Below are positions 36,101-50,904 of a stretch of DNA of 64,000 nucleotides, in pieces. A program made the position numbers and the translations under genes. Every line of letters starts with the position of its first letter. Within the stretch, counting starts at the first letter, position 1. The notes beneath the pieces are model-generated. The model made no database searches and was not told the DNA's origin. It was given only the letters and a program-made list of their open reading frames with translations. This stretch comes from Odobenus rosmarus divergens (Eukaryota; Chordata; Mammalia; Carnivora; Odobenidae): contig NW_004450582.1 of the NCBI RefSeq assembly GCF_000321225.1, positions 1,312,039-1,376,038 of the forward strand, read 5' to 3'.

Positions 36101-38562
36101 TTATTAAGCTGCTCCTAGGTACATGGCTTCGTGAATATGATCAGGAGTGAAGGGAAGCCAGGGCAAGGGGTTAATGATCAGATACACAGAGAAGAGCAAA
36201 GCCTGCGGAAGCACACACGGGAAGGCAGGACAGCCACATTGCCACAGTGAAGCAGTCAGCTTGTGTTTACTCTCAGCTCCAAATGTTTTCCTTTGTATCT
36301 CCATACCATCACCTCTTATTTTTAAGGAAGTGACACAAAGTAACAGGCTTCACGATGCTGTCAGCGTCCATCTTGACAGCATGTAGGTCACAATACACAA
36401 TCATGTACTGTAATTATACAAAATCCGAAGAAAATGTTACTAGTTACACTGGTTAAAATGAAACTGACAACCCGAAAGAAAACAAAACCAAAAGAAACCT
36501 CCGTTGGAATCCATAGAGACGCTTGACAATAGCCAAATAATCGTCCTAGCATGCTGCAGTTCGTTGCCATAACTTCATAAATCCCCAGCTCTTTGGGGGA
36601 AAGAAAGTGCGTTTTTCACAGCCTATATAGTTCTCAAAGAAATAGTTTTCACATGTATGCAGGTCCACAGAAAAAGGAATGCAAAGTCTAGGCACCAAGG
36701 TTGCTCAGACAGCAATGGAGTCTTAAGAGTCCTTTTTCAAACTGTTCTGAACCAGATCTGGGTTGGTGAAAAAAGAATCTGGACAGTGACATTAGTTCAA
36801 GAGGGCCCAGGAAAAAACAACACTTAACTGTTAATAAGGAAGAAAACCATCAAGAACTAGAACAATTAAGACTTAAATATTTTTTCTACTCTACTTTGCA
36901 GCTGGATTACAGCTTTTCGTATTTGGAAAAGATATGCAGTCGATCTGTGGGTAGAAGCCTTCTCTCTTCCCCACACCCTACCCCCACCCCGCTCCTGATC
37001 CAGCAGCTTAATGTTGGAGGACGGATATCGCTGGTTCAATTTCCTTGAAGTGGAATTGACATTTCCTCATGTGTGGCCAGGCCACTTTTTAACAATGAGG
37101 TATAATTTGATACTAACCATTCCTGTTCCCCCTTGGGCTATGGGCTTGGTTGGTCGTGTGGGTAGAAAACAATTCAACTTCCTGATAAAATCACACATAC
37201 AAAAATTATTGCACTTAAAAACAACAACAAAAAACTCAGCCCAACCAGCCAAGGGCCAAGGAAACTCTTCGGAAGTGCTGTGCTTCCTGCCCTTTGCAGA
37301 GCGTCTGGACCTTTGTGGTGTTCAGTTGAATTTGGTCCGTTATTAAATGTCCAGAAGTGAAGGAGTCCAAAAGACACTGTGGGCTCTTTAAGGCTAAGTC
37401 TTCCCGGTGCTTCGGTGAGATAGATTATCTCCTTGGCCACAGACTACAAAGCAGGGGCTCTTCTTAGCAAAATGGCCAGAAGGGCCCCTAAAAAACTCTG
37501 GAAGCAAGGGAGGCATGTCCTGTCCTGTGGATGAAAGAGAGAGAGAGAGAGGGAGACAGTAAGCAGCTTGGCAGGGACAAGGCACACACTGACAGGTCTG
37601 GGCCTAGAAGTAGAGCATCTTCCTCCCGATTCCACTACTTGCTCTCTTTACACTCAACCCCATCGCTCATGTGGACACAGGCTTATCTGTGCATCCTTTT
37701 CCCTTTAAGTCCCTTTTGTGGGTCTAAATATCTTCCCCTTTTTGGCAAATTTGTTTCTTAGTCTTTACCCTTCCTGCCTCCTTGGGCTTTCTATGTTTTG
37801 ATAGATATAAAGGTAGAATACTAATCCTATCCTGCTACCCACTTATCCATATGCTATTTATCGTTCCATATGAATCCTACAATGCCCCCCTGTCCTCTCC
37901 CAACCCTGCGAATGGACCCCCCCTACCTCACTATACTCAGATACATTTCACTGTTTACTGACTTGAATTGGCATATTATTACTTCAGCTAAGAGTATAAC
38001 ACCTCCAAAATCGGATCTCCTAGCCAAAGTTGAGCACAAGGCCTTGAATATGTTACTAATGTTTTCAGGAAGCTCTCAAGTAAGTGTTCACATAAGGGAC
38101 GGAAGCAAGGCATTCCTCTACTCCACCATCCCGAGACTGGTGTTAATATTGTTTCTCTTCTTTGGGACGTGTACTCCAGCTCATATCTCCTTTGTAACCC
38201 CTTGTATGACCCTTGTAATCCGTAAAATATTTGCACAAAATATTGAGATAAACAGAGTGGAAGGGTAGCATCCTGATATCTCAGGCACAGATCCAATATC
38301 AGAACAAAAAGTTCTGGAGGCAGGGAAGGAAGTTCAAATCATAATGAGTTGCCGAAGCTCCTGCCTGTCATCCCCCGACCAAGGTGCACTGAAGCTCTAA
38401 GATCTGTATGGTATTACTCTATCCCTATAACTACATTTGGGGGGTCAGAATCAATACAACAAGTGACTGCTGCCTTCTGTTGTATCCCATCACGTCCCCT
38501 TCCATGGTTCGAAGACAGAGTGCCCACGATGGCCTCGTCTACTTACTGCTCTGGATTCTGAA

Positions 38563-38667
38563 CTAGGACTTGCTAACATTTTCATAGATGACATCGCTGA
38601 TGCAGAACTGCTGCTTCTTCTTCATCCACATCAGTTGCACACACTGGTGGATAAAAATATACTGCTC
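38563..38667 (-). CDS. PTPRO: PTPRO terminal coding exon
   Basis: Thirty-four codons plus TAG (stop on the complement at 38,563-38,565). It reads [15 protein letters not shown], a lysine run, then [14 protein letters not shown]. It follows the Q-loop sequence begun in the previous exon (QTE|EQY) and the last helix of the phosphatase domain. The tail DVIYENV has a Tyr-x-Asn motif; R3-subtype receptor phosphatases are known to be phosphorylated on this C-terminal Tyr by Src-family kinases. The acceptor on the - strand is tttgctccag just above 38,667. The HNRNPA1 retrocopy lies in the intron immediately upstream. Confidence 0.97.
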   Translation of the reverse strand, partial: EQYIFIHQCVQLMWMKKKQQFCISDVIYENVSKS

Positions 38668-39212
38668 CTGGAGCAAAAGACCAAAGCAGGGTTCAGAGCG
38701 AGGTATTGTGCAAACACATGCAAAGATTTAGTATTTTCATACTACGGCAGAATTAGATACTATAATATGATGTCAAAGGAAACAATATCCATTATTTATG
38801 AGATAATTTTATAACTAGAAAATCCAGGAGAATCAACTGTAAAAATATTTTGATTAATAATAGGGCTTAGGTCATCACAACGTAACGCTAAAGGCAATAA
38901 CTATCCAATCAATAAATCACGGGCCTATTTTGAAAAAAAAAAAAAAGTGTATCATCTCATCATACACCAAAATGAATTCTGGGAAGTTTAACAAATTAAG
39001 CCATAAAAATATGGGGGGCGGAATACAGGTTAGTTTTTCTCTGATTACTTTTAGGAAGGACTTTCTAAACTTCAAAGCAATGTAATAAATCACAAATGAA
39101 AATTTCAAACTACTATTTTTAAAACAAAGTAAAATGAATAAAATAAAGGGTAAATTGGAAAATGGGAGGGAAAATTATTTCCTAAAATTATGACAAAATG
39201 TTGATACCATTT

Positions 39213-40787
<1,575 letters not shown>

Positions 40788-40824
40788 TTAAATTGGCCAA
40801 TAAAATATATTGGCAATTAAACCA

Positions 40825-40930
40825 AATGTTCCTGGAAGGCAGGGACTGTATCTTTTTATTCCTCATGCCTAGGACTCAGTTTGGGCTTATGAAAGGTTTT
40901 CTGAAGTAAACTGAGGAAATATTAAAACAT
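40825..40930 (+). repeat. L2-like 3' fragment
   Basis: TTCCTGGAAGGCAGGGACTG, ATTCCTCATGCCTAGGACTC and a GAAAGGTTTTCTGAAG end resemble an L2 3' terminus. Confidence 0.5.
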
Positions 40931-43047
40931 ATGCAAAAGATGGTGACATAATAAAAAATGTAAGTTGAAACAATTTTGTTTCATCCGTGATATGAGCAAA
41001 GCTAAAGGAAAATGGTAATGCTCGATGATGACCTGAGTTTGTTGAAGCTGTCATTTTTATCTATTGTTGGTGGAGGTATTATTACTTAAGTGCTAGTAAA
41101 TGGCCTTGTGGACACAGATAGTAAACAAGTGGAAAAGGACCCAATTTAATGTTCTGTAGAAAGGAGAACGGTTTAAATAAGGCACAGCAGATCTGTACTG
41201 AAATATTAGTGTCTTTAAAATGAAATTTATAGAGTTTTGGACAATTCGGGATGATATGTATAGCAAAATGTTAAGTGGAAAATTACAGTGTAAAGTTAGT
41301 ATATGTACATATAGCATGTAAAGTTATACTTGAACGAAGATGGAGATGAAATCCATCAGCATATTGAGGAAGCTGTCTTGGTGCCATGAAATCAAAGTAA
41401 CTTCATGATCTTTCACCTTTTTTCTTTATTTCCTAGAGCTTCTCTGTAAGTAATACCATTAGAAATAACCTTGACATAAAATCCAGTCATGACAGTCAAA
41501 GGATTTAAGGGGTCTTTTGTATGATGACTTTATAAAGGTTAAGTTAATACTTAAAGGTTGATACCTCAGCCTAATCTGTATTTTTCAACAAGCTTTGAAG
41601 AAAATATATTCCCTTACTTTGTGATAGTATCACATCCACAACTGACTACCTCTTCTCATGATCACACATCACTCCATTGTTTCTGGTGTTATCGAGCACT
41701 GAGCACGGTTCAGGCCAGAGAGTGCCTTGTTTTTCAATTCAGAATTACTCGGTGGCCAAACTTTGTGTCACAAGGAAAAAAAAGTAGCTGAACCACAGGA
41801 AAAGTAAATGAGAGACTATTTACAGACATATCCTTGAGAGCCCCTGAGAAGTCTTAAGCTGCTGATCAGGATGAGGGCTGCTCAAAGCAAAGCACTAACT
41901 GACCTCCAGGGAAAGCCTATTAGAGGAAAACTAAACAAAACTTTTGATAGAAATAGAAGAGAGCTCAAAAGAGGTGAATGCCACCCATATAGAGCGCTTT
42001 ATGGTTTCAAAGTGCTTGTCTAGGTGTACAGAGACCATAAGTGACCCAGGCTGACTCACAGCGTCTGGCCTGCGGACCTGGACTCTCTAACTACCCCTTG
42101 CTGCTCCTGTGGAGAGGCTCATACCATGTGCCGGTCAGCTGAGAAAAGGGAAGAGAACATGTCAAAATGCAGCCCATGCAGTGCGTTGCTGTGACCTGAA
42201 ATGTGCATCTCTGGACAGGCTGTTTTAATCAGTTAGTCCTGCTATTTCTAGAGTGGGGCAGGGTGGTAGAATTGAGATGATGGGTGGTAGAATCGAGGAG
42301 GTAGGAAAATGAGAAAACCAGCCATGGGAGGGAACCTGGTCCACAGCACACAGGTGGTTTATATAGAGAATCGGAAATCAGCTGGAGAATCACTCTGGCC
42401 TCTTGGAAAATCATTAGTGTCCAAGGGGTACTGTGGGATGAAAAAGCTGAGGAAAATAATTTTTTTTATTCTGGTCCTTACTTGTTAACATCAGTAAGGT
42501 CAAAGGCAGCAGGACTGGGGTATTATGATTGGGCTCGAGGAGGATGTTAGGAAAACCCTAACATTCAGAATCCAGGTTGAACCACGAAGAGCACAGGAAC
42601 CAGGAAAATACAAAGGTAGACGGACAAGATGTTCCAGACATAACTAACAAAACAGACATAAATAAATAGCTCGGGCTAGAGAGCCTCCACTGCAGAATCC
42701 CGAGGGAACGCAAGAGTGAAGCTGAAACAGTTGGAAAATAATCAGTAACCTGTGGTGACCTCCGCCTCTTTTGCTGACTTTTGAGTTTTCCCACCAGAGT
42801 TCAGGGAAGGGATATTGTACTTTAAAAAGATTGTTTCCCTGGAGACAGCAACTTAAAAATGCTGCCATAAACAAAGAAGCCAAACAACCAAAATTTGGGA
42901 CCAGAAAGTTAGGGAGAACACAAAACACTTCCTCAGTCTTCTGAGAGGCACACGGTGGCTGCTGTAGTTTGGTGTGATTACCACACTTGAGGAGAGATAA
43001 TGGTGTTGAAAATTGGACGGAGGGTCTGCCATGTGCAGGTAGTTTTT

Positions 43048-43238
43048 TTTTTGTTTTTTTTTTTTAAGATTGTGTTCATCCATCTGACAGAGAGAGAGCA
43101 CAAGCAGGAGGAGTGAGAGAGGGAGAAGCAGGCTCCCCGCTGAGCAAGGAGCCCCATGCAGGACTCCATCCCAGGACCCTGGGACCAGGGCCTGAGCCGA
43201 AGGCAGACGCTCAACGGACTGAGCCACCCAGGCGCCCC
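43048..43238 (-). mobile_element. CAN-SINE, sense to PTPRO
   Basis: T-run interrupted by G, purine-rich body, complement of the SINE head at the right. Target duplication GTG(C/T)AGGTAGTTTTT at 43,033-43,047 and 43,239-43,253 with one mismatch. Confidence 0.95.
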
Positions 43239-44806
43239 GTGTAGGTAGTTTTTAAAAAAAGGCATTAGGATTCTGTAATTGGGAAAGCCAAAGGCAACTA
43301 GGCTATAATCAAAGTCTATAAAGTTATAAGAGGCATAAATTAAGTCAGTGGGGCAGACAATTCATCACATCCAACATACTTAAAATAAGGAGTGGCCCTT
43401 TGAAGGCTGGGGATTAATAGACATAATGGGGAGTTCTAACCACATATTAGGATGTCAGTTTACAGCGGTGAAAACCAAAAATATGGACCGATTCATAAAG
43501 CACTGTTTAATCACTAGGTAGTGGGCTTCTCTGGGAAAGCAGAGCATTTTGAGCTTACGCTAATGAGGTCATGTTAACGTACCCACGGCTGTGAATTCCA
43601 AGGCAGTAGGGCTGGGATGTGAGTGGGCTCCGGGAAGTGAGCAAACACATCCTCAGTGAGACACCTGCATGGAATGGGTCTCTCTTTCCAAAGTGGTATG
43701 ATCTTGCTGGAGCGCAGAAATAAATCCCTTCGGCTGGCTGTGTGGAGCCTTGGTCAGAGGGGAGTGGGGAAGCCGGAGAGAAAAGTAAAGAGAGTGGGAG
43801 AGGAGAAACCGGAAGCGCAGATAGCAGCCATCACTGCAGGCTCTTTGAGTTATACTGACACCTAGTGGTGCTTAGTAGGAAAAGCATGGGGAAGACGAAG
43901 GCAGCATTTCATCTGGAAATTGAGTAGGAGGTCAGGCCAGGTTGTTTTCTACTCTCCAAGCGTTCCTCCCACACACACTCCTTGAGCAAAAAGGATTACT
44001 GTACGCTCGAAGCTGAGAAGTCACAGTAGGGCATGGTGACGAAGATTATGAACCAGCTATTGTGCGTAGGTTTCGGGGCGCACCCAGGTGCCCACCCGCT
44101 GCTGCTGGGAGGCGGTGTGATGCTGTGTGTGGGCAGCAAGCAGCCCAGGGCTAACCACTCCGGTCGGAGTGCATTCTGAGGCTTCCAGGCAGGAGAGGAC
44201 TCGGTGGGAGAGGACGAAGAGGGAGCACCTAACACTGGTGGATATTTCTGGGGATGCTCACATGTTGTTACAATGATAATTCCATTCCTTTAGATCAAGG
44301 GCACTGGCAGCACTGCTTGGATGGGAGCTGGAAATCCTTAAAATTATAAGGGGGACAGAAAGCATAAATCCAACCCCTGATCATCATCCAAAATGCATTG
44401 GGACAGAGAGTCACATGGAGGACGAACTAAGGCCAAACTTACTGAATCAAATCTAGCATTTCAAATATAAATTAAATCACATCAGTTCCACAGTCTCCAC
44501 TTGGTGGCATTTACCCAGAATGGCTGTCACCTTCGCCGAACTCTCAGTCTGTTCAAAGAGGTTTTATTCTATTATAGATAGTATAGATACATCCATGTGT
44601 TCTGGATTACTAAAGGACATATGATACCGACCACAGTGCAAACGCTATACACTGAATGGATTTCTAGAGGCTAAGATCTATTTTTTTTTTAATACCTTGA
44701 AGCAGTTTGAACATGCACACTGAGAAACTGGGAAGAGCAGAGACAGAAAAATAAAAATTGAGACAACTGTTTTGAAACATGAGACTGAATCATGGGAAGT
44801 TTCTCA

Positions 44807-45070
<264 letters not shown>

Positions 45071-45164
45071 CTACAGGTAGCAGCACTCAGAATAAAAGAA
45101 GAAATACTCCTGACAATATTTTCCTGATTTTGAAGTATGTGATTGTGGTTGGTATTTTTTTTCT

Positions 45165-45176
45165 TTTTTAAAGATT

Positions 45177-45211
<35 letters not shown>

Positions 45212-45347
45212 TTTGAGAGAGAGAACACAAGTGGGGAGGACCAGAGGCAGAGGGAGAAGCAGACTCCCCGCTGAGCAGGGAGCCCAATGCGGGGCTCGAT
45301 CCCGCGACTCCAGGATCATGACCTGAGCCGAAGACAGACGCTTAACT
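45165..45347 (-). mobile_element. CAN-SINE, 5'-truncated, with expanded (TTTA)n tail
   Basis: Tail complement AAAGATTTTA, then about ten TTTA units (about 45,174-45,213), purine body and GACCTGAGCCGAAGACAGACGC. The sequence then stops at CTTAACTGACTG without the head complement (GAGCCACCCAGGCGCCCC). The long tetranucleotide tract is a likely length polymorphism. Confidence 0.92.
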
Positions 45348-45764
45348 GACTGTCTTTCATTGTCACATTTCTGACTCACCCTGCTGCCTCCCTCAAAGAG
45401 GTGTGTGGCTGCACAGCCTTAGCCCCACCCCGGTCCCGCCACAGGGCACCCTGCTTCCTGAGGAAGGTAAGGATTCCAGAGGGAGCTGGCTGGAGAGTCA
45501 CTTCCTGCTCTCAGAGAGCGGATACACAGAAAACAATTTCAGTTTTCTGCGTAGCTTCGGAGTTTGGTGCACACTCCCTGCTGGAAAGTCGGCTTGAGAG
45601 GCCACACACTAGTTCTAGCTCTGGGGCTACAGCCATTTGCAGGCGGTCAATAATATTTATATTATTCAGGGCTGTGATTAGTTATTTTTAATCTGACTTT
45701 GTATTTGGCCATGTTATAAGCCACTCAGAATCACTGAGAGGCTGGGGTACTATCCCACAGCACC

Positions 45765-45910
45765 TAAAGGCACGGATTTGAGCCTTAATCCCTCCTCATG
45801 CTAGCTGCCTGAATTTGTGTGAATCCCTTTATCTCCCCTCTTCTCAGTTTGTTTTTCTTCTGAAAATAAGAATAATAACATCTATCTCATAGGCTATGGG
45901 AGATAAGAAA
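45765..45910 (+). repeat. MIR SINE
   Basis: CACGGATTTGAGCCTTAATC, TAGCTGCCTGAATTTGTGTG, then CTCAGTTTGTTTTTCTTCTG and AATAATAACATCTATCTCAT follow MIR order. Confidence 0.75.
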
Positions 45911-46084
45911 AGCCATAATATAAGTAAATCATGTATCAGGTAAGATATCAATTGTAAATTTTAAAAAAGTCATAGTTTACATAATGGCAAATTCAGTGTG
46001 ACCGGATATATGGAACGGTGGGCTCTTTGCTTGATAAAGCAGAGCCTGTGGGACCCTAACAGAAGATACGGCTGATGCGGTTAC

Positions 46085-46239
46085 CTGCAGTGCACGATCA
46101 TGGGGCCTTTGCTTTTCGGAGCTTGCTGTCGAACCACGTGTACAAACTGCAGGATGCTCTCTGCAGCATTTGCCGTGGGCACCCCGTGATCAGGCCACGC
46201 CATGTAGTTGAAATGCATCACATCCTGCATCTCATCAGC
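46085..46239 (-). CDS. PTPRO: PTPRO exon: WPD loop and catalytic Cys
   Basis: Fifty-one codons plus the first two bases of the signature Ser codon. It runs from [16 protein letters not shown] through [16 protein letters not shown] to GPMIVHC. WPDHGVP is the mobile WPD loop, whose Asp is the general acid. The terminal His-Cys is the start of the active-site motif, with the nucleophilic Cys as the last full codon. Acceptor tttctcctcaag, donor gtaaccgc on the - strand. Both catalytic residues are present, so the gene looks functional. Confidence 0.98.
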
Positions 46240-47320
46240 CTTGAGGAGAAAAAGCCAACACAAGCATGAATGTCTCAGTGCACCGGCCCGATGGCCTAGG
46301 CCTCCACAGCAGCTCACAGGTTAATGGCTTCAAAAGTTCAAGCCACGTTTCCCTCCTGGCCGGTCCCCTTCCCTTTCCAGCTCTGAGGATGGTGTCTGGC
46401 CCAAAGCTGGCCCTGAAAAAAAAATACTGATTCTGTAAAACTTCGAAGAGTAGGATAAATGGGCGAATCTATGCCTTTGTAGAGATAAGAGCTCAAGCAG
46501 ATCAGGGTGTGCCTCCTGGCTCGGCCACTTGGCAAATGCATCAGCGTTGGTCCATGAATCCCGTGGAAGGAGCTATTGGTTCCTGCCTGCCCCCGGGTCC
46601 CCTTTCCAGCGGCTGCTAACAGCATATGGCTGTGTCCTCCTCACAGTTGCCCTCCACAGAGGGAACTGCCTGCCTTTCTGGAGCGTGCCCGAAGGGATGT
46701 GTTCTCCTGATGAGGGCGGTGCACAGCTAAGGAATAACGGATACTGGGGTACAAATGCCTGCCCCCTTACGTCAGGGGGCACAGCTAACAGCACGGTGCC
46801 ATTCACTGCCCCGGCCATTTCCGTGGGACCCGGCTGAGGCCAGCATTCAGCGGAACCCACAGCTGTGTGTAGCTCCTTCCCTGCCCTGGCCTATCCTGAT
46901 TCCCTTGTTCCCTTAGAGATTTGACCCAAGATTGTACTTTCAAAAAGTCACCAATATTACAATCCCTGTCTTGTGCTCTGACCCAAGACAAACTTGCTGA
47001 ACATGTTTTCTCACTCTTAAAATGAGCTCTTTTAGATGTTATAGGATAAAATAACCCATCAGAAGGGTAGTTGTGAGGATTCAGTGTGCTCCTGTCTGTG
47101 AAGGATGGGACCTGGTAGATGTGGTCATCACTACTACCTAATTACCACCACTCTCTCCCAGCTCAGTGCAGGCGTATGGTTGGTTCTGGGAATCCCCGTG
47201 GGTCAGTATGTTTTGTATATTTATCTCGTTCATGTTAACCCATATGTCAAATGTATTCTTGTCCCCTCTGAACTGAGAATTATCAGTTAGGGTGTGGGCC
47301 TTCAAGAGTCACTCTTTTTC

Positions 47321-47535
47321 TTTTTTCTCTCTTTCTTCTTCTTTTTTTTTTTAAGATTTATTTATTTGAGAGAGAGAGTGTAAGGGAGGGTACACGGAGA
47401 AGGAGAGAGAGTCTCAAGCAGACGCCACACTGAGCACAAAGCACCACACGGGGCTCGATCTCACGGCCCTGAGGTCATGACCTGAGCCAAAACCAAGAGT
47501 CGGTTGCTTAACCAACTGCACCATCCAGGTGCCCC
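47321..47535 (-). mobile_element. CAN-SINE, sense to PTPRO
   Basis: Complement of the SINE head (CAACTGCACCATCCAGGTGCCCC) at the right, with a pyrimidine-rich left end. Near-perfect duplication CAAGA(G/C)TCACTCTTTTT on both sides. Confidence 0.93.
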
Positions 47536-48256
47536 AAGACTCACTCTTTTTAGTCTCTACTAATTTGTAAGCATAAAGATTTATTCTGTTCTTATTATTA
47601 ACTATCAGAAATAGTCCAAATCCAGGCCTCACAAAGATCTTAATTCATCCCCTTCCCTCAAACTTGCTAGGAGCCTAGAATGCACTCGGTGAAAGGAATA
47701 CTGTATCATAATTTGGAAGAATTTGGCCTGGTTATGAAACTAAAGCTAGGTTCAGGTATTGAAGAGAAATGAATTCCAAAGAGTCAATGGCCTTGGGTGG
47801 AGCAAAATTTGTATAAATGTAAGTAAATGCATAAATAAAGCATATACGTAAATACGTAATAAGATACATAAGATCTGTGTAAACATAAGTAAATCAGCAC
47901 TTCGACGAGACCCCCTGTCCCCTAGGCACTCAAGGCTATCCACCCCCAGCCACATGCAGTGCCTCCCTCACTGCCTTCAAGGGCTCTTTCTTAGACACAT
48001 GGAGCATGGGTGCAAAAGTCTGCAAAGATGCTGGCAACTCTCACTGCTGTTTTCAGGAGGTACGGCCAGGAAGTAACCCAAGCATAATAAATTGTGCAGA
48101 ATGACTCCATTACTCAGCACCATGAGGATTTAAGCATACTCAGTCACTAGATAACTTTGGTTGCCCAGAAAAGCTCACAAAAAATATTAACTCTTTTCCA
48201 AGGCTGATTACAGGCTTTGCTCAAAGACTTGTACATGGTAGGCAATATATATGTGT

Positions 48257-48283
48257 CTGTGTGTATATATATATATATATATA
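48257..48283. repeat. (TG)n/(TA)n microsatellite
   Basis: TGTGTCTGTGTG followed by uninterrupted TATATA. Confidence 0.85.
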
Positions 48284-49352
48284 ATTGATCTGAAAATGTA
48301 TCCAGTTAAAATATGCAAAGTGGTTCAAAATTAGGAAACACTTAAATTGTCATTAGTCTCTCTATAGCTGCAAGACAAGAGTTCTGAGTATCAGGGTGAT
48401 CCCTGTCAGCTGAATAGCAAGGCACACATCGATGGGAACAAACACATTTTTGCTGGTTTTAGTCTCCAGTTCCTACTCAGTTCAGGCCAAGTTTTCAAGC
48501 CCTGGAAGGTGGCAAATTATGTGTTATGGTCATTTTCCTCCTTTCTTATTAAATGAGAAAACCATCTTTGTTCATCTTAACCATTTCAAAATTTCTCTTA
48601 CCTCAATTTCCTCATTCATGTACTTTTAGGTTGTACTCTGAAAGCTCCCATATATCAATATGGAAGGAATAAAGAAGAGTGTGAGCAAAAATCGAAACAA
48701 ATAGAAAAACATGCCCATGAGCACAGCATAATGTTCTTTTGCAATATAACCTTCATCCAGGAAGGATAAAATTTAGATTTGGTGTTTATGGCCAAAAGGG
48801 GGCACTCTAGGACCGAATGCTTGTAACTACTGTATAGGCATCTTACCAGAAAATTCAATGTTTTATTTCAGTGTTTTAAGCCCTTGACATGACTATCATT
48901 GAAAGATAGGTCAGCATTTAAGACCAAGGACAAGAAGCATAGGACTGACCAGACACTGATCTATGTGACTCTTCTCTGTCAAGGAACCAGGCATGGAACA
49001 GACCCTATTTTGCGCTCTGCAGTCTCTTTTCTCCTGAATGCAAACTCAGGGAATTATTTGTTCTATGTTTACCCAGCAGTTTACGCTGGCTTTCCGGCTG
49101 AAACAGCCAAGAAACAAAGCGGGATTCAAATGGCATTCAAGCTGTCAAATATTTTTCCCGAGGAACATCTGTGAACTTTCCAAGTTGCTTTATTATTTTT
49201 CAAATCGTTCATTCATTCACTCATTTATTCATCCCACAAAGACTTTATAAGTGGCAAAGGGTTGGGATTACAAAGCTTATTAAAACAGGGTATGTGCTTC
49301 CCAAACTCACAGCACGTTGCGGGAAGGGGACATGAAGAGAGACATCTCTTCA

Positions 49353-49503
49353 TGTTATAACCATCTCTGGTGTCCCGTGATAGAATAATCTAGATGAGAC
49401 TAGAGCAGGGGGGGAAGGAATAAAGCTGTTATAACCATCTCTGGTGTCCCGTGATAGAATAATCTAGATGAGACTAGAGCAGGGGGGGAAGGAATAAAGC
49501 TGT
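49353..49503. repeat. Perfect 74-bp tandem duplication
   Basis: A 74-bp unit beginning TGTTATAACCATCTCTGG occurs at 49,353-49,426 and again at 49,427-49,500 with no mismatch. The first three bases appear a third time (49,501-49,503). Confidence 0.93.
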
Positions 49504-49784
49504 CTGGAGACTAGGGAAAACTTAACAAAGGAGGTGACCTTTGAATTGAAACTCTGAGTGGGAAGTGTTTAGGGAACAGGCGGAGATGGCCATTTCAAAA
49601 ATATGGAACAGCACGAAGCAACAGTCTGCTAAGGATTTGCCTAAATTCCCCTGTAGCAAAAGCCATTGTTAACTACCAGTGGTTAAGAAGTGATTAAACT
49701 TGCAAATATCAATAAATGATGAATTAGTGAGTACTTCTGCTGTATTGATATGGACAATCTTTGTTTCCATTGTCCACATTAAGG

Positions 49785-50115
49785 GTCAGCAGACATTTTC
49801 TGGGAAGGGCAGACAGTAAATATTTTAGGTGTTATGGGTCATAGGGTCTCTCTTGCAACTACTCCAGCTTGATGTAGCACAAAAATACTCATCGGTAACA
49901 TGTAAGCAAATGTGTGTGTGGCTCTGTCTCAATAAAATGGTATTTGTGGACACTGAAATGTGAATTTCATATAATTTCCATATTTTGTGGGAAATATTTT
50001 TCTTTTGATTTTTTTTTCACCCACTTAAAAATTAAAACTCATTCTTGGCTCACAGGCTTTGCAAAACAAGCAGTGGTCCATCGGTCCACACCCCAGTCTA
50101 CCATCCCCTGACCCA
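49785..50115 (+). mobile_element. hAT-type non-autonomous DNA transposon, diverged
   Basis: GGGTCAGCAGACATTTTCTG, CAGTAAATATTTTAGGTGTT, TCTCTCTTGCAACTACTCCA and CAATAAAATGGTATTTGTGG match a common mammalian MER-class hAT consensus. The end CCATCCCCTGACCC is the complement of the start. A low-complexity T-rich insertion sits near 50,000. Subfamily not assigned. Confidence 0.6.
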
Positions 50116-50904
50116 TACGTTTAGGAAGTGCTGTTTCTAAGCAGAGGACATTGCAATGAGAATGTTCCTATTCAATGTTGTCCTCAACAGACAGCATGTT
50201 CAAGTGACTACTAGTAAAAATGCCCTTCCCTCTTCTGGGACTGTATGTGTGTGTGAAAGTAACAGGGTGACTGGTTGATGTCGGCTCCTAAGCAGCACAT
50301 AAACATTCAGCATAAGCTCAAAGGCTAATCATCAGAGAGGCAGCAGGTCCAGGAAAAGTAGACTTTTTCTGACATGCTAATATTCAGAAATCAATAGCAT
50401 TTTAAAAGAGGTATGGAACCATGGTTAAAAAAGCCTGAAGTATCTTTGACATAGTAAAAACCAAACCAGAACAAAAATAAGGAAAAAAGCCAAACAAAAC
50501 CAAACCCAAACTACTAAGTTATGGTCTAAGTGTTTAAAGTTTAAGTGTGTCTTATATATCCTAATTATTCGTACATGGAATGTAACGTAAGTAATGAGAA
50601 CTTCTCTCGTCAGTTGTAACTGGTGAGCGGTGATTCCCCGAGTCTCCTCTTCCCCTCAGCTACACTGAGATGGAACCATGAGGACTTGTCATCCCATCTC
50701 TTCGGGCTCTCCAGGCCAACCATTTCATCCACACCATTGTTAATGAAATGGGAAAGAAATACGTTCAAAAAGTGGGATTTATCTCTTGAAGAAAGCAGTG
50801 TTGCAAAGCCCAAAGAGCTCACAGTCTGATGTGATGGTGGGCTGGCCTCTGACACGTGTGTGTCCCCTCGGCATGAGGACCTGAAAGTGTGCCTCGTGAC
50901 TTAC

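Larger units (their letters stand above)
22851..38562. other. EPS8-PTPRO convergent intergenic interval, including the PTPRO 3' UTR
   Basis: No intact gene recognised. Contents from left to right: a weak MIR (about 23.0 kb), a CAN-SINE (23.48 kb), antisense L1 with a 50-N gap (24.8-27.4 kb), a MIR (28.96 kb), a CAN-SINE (29.5 kb), the CpG-rich NRF1/CRE patch (30.42-30.78 kb), a MIR fragment (31.5 kb), an L2-like end (about 33.0 kb), and the PTPRO 3' UTR at the right. Stretches such as 34.3-37.5 kb show nothing that I can name. Confidence 0.7.
46240..50904 (-). other. PTPRO: PTPRO intron
   Basis: A 4.7 kb intron. It contains a probable MIR (about 47,010-47,130), a CAN-SINE (47,321-47,535), a TA microsatellite (about 48,257-48,283), a diverged ancient repeat around 49,195-49,600 bearing a 74-bp tandem duplication, and a hAT-like element (about 49,785-50,115). 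Confidence 0.75.
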
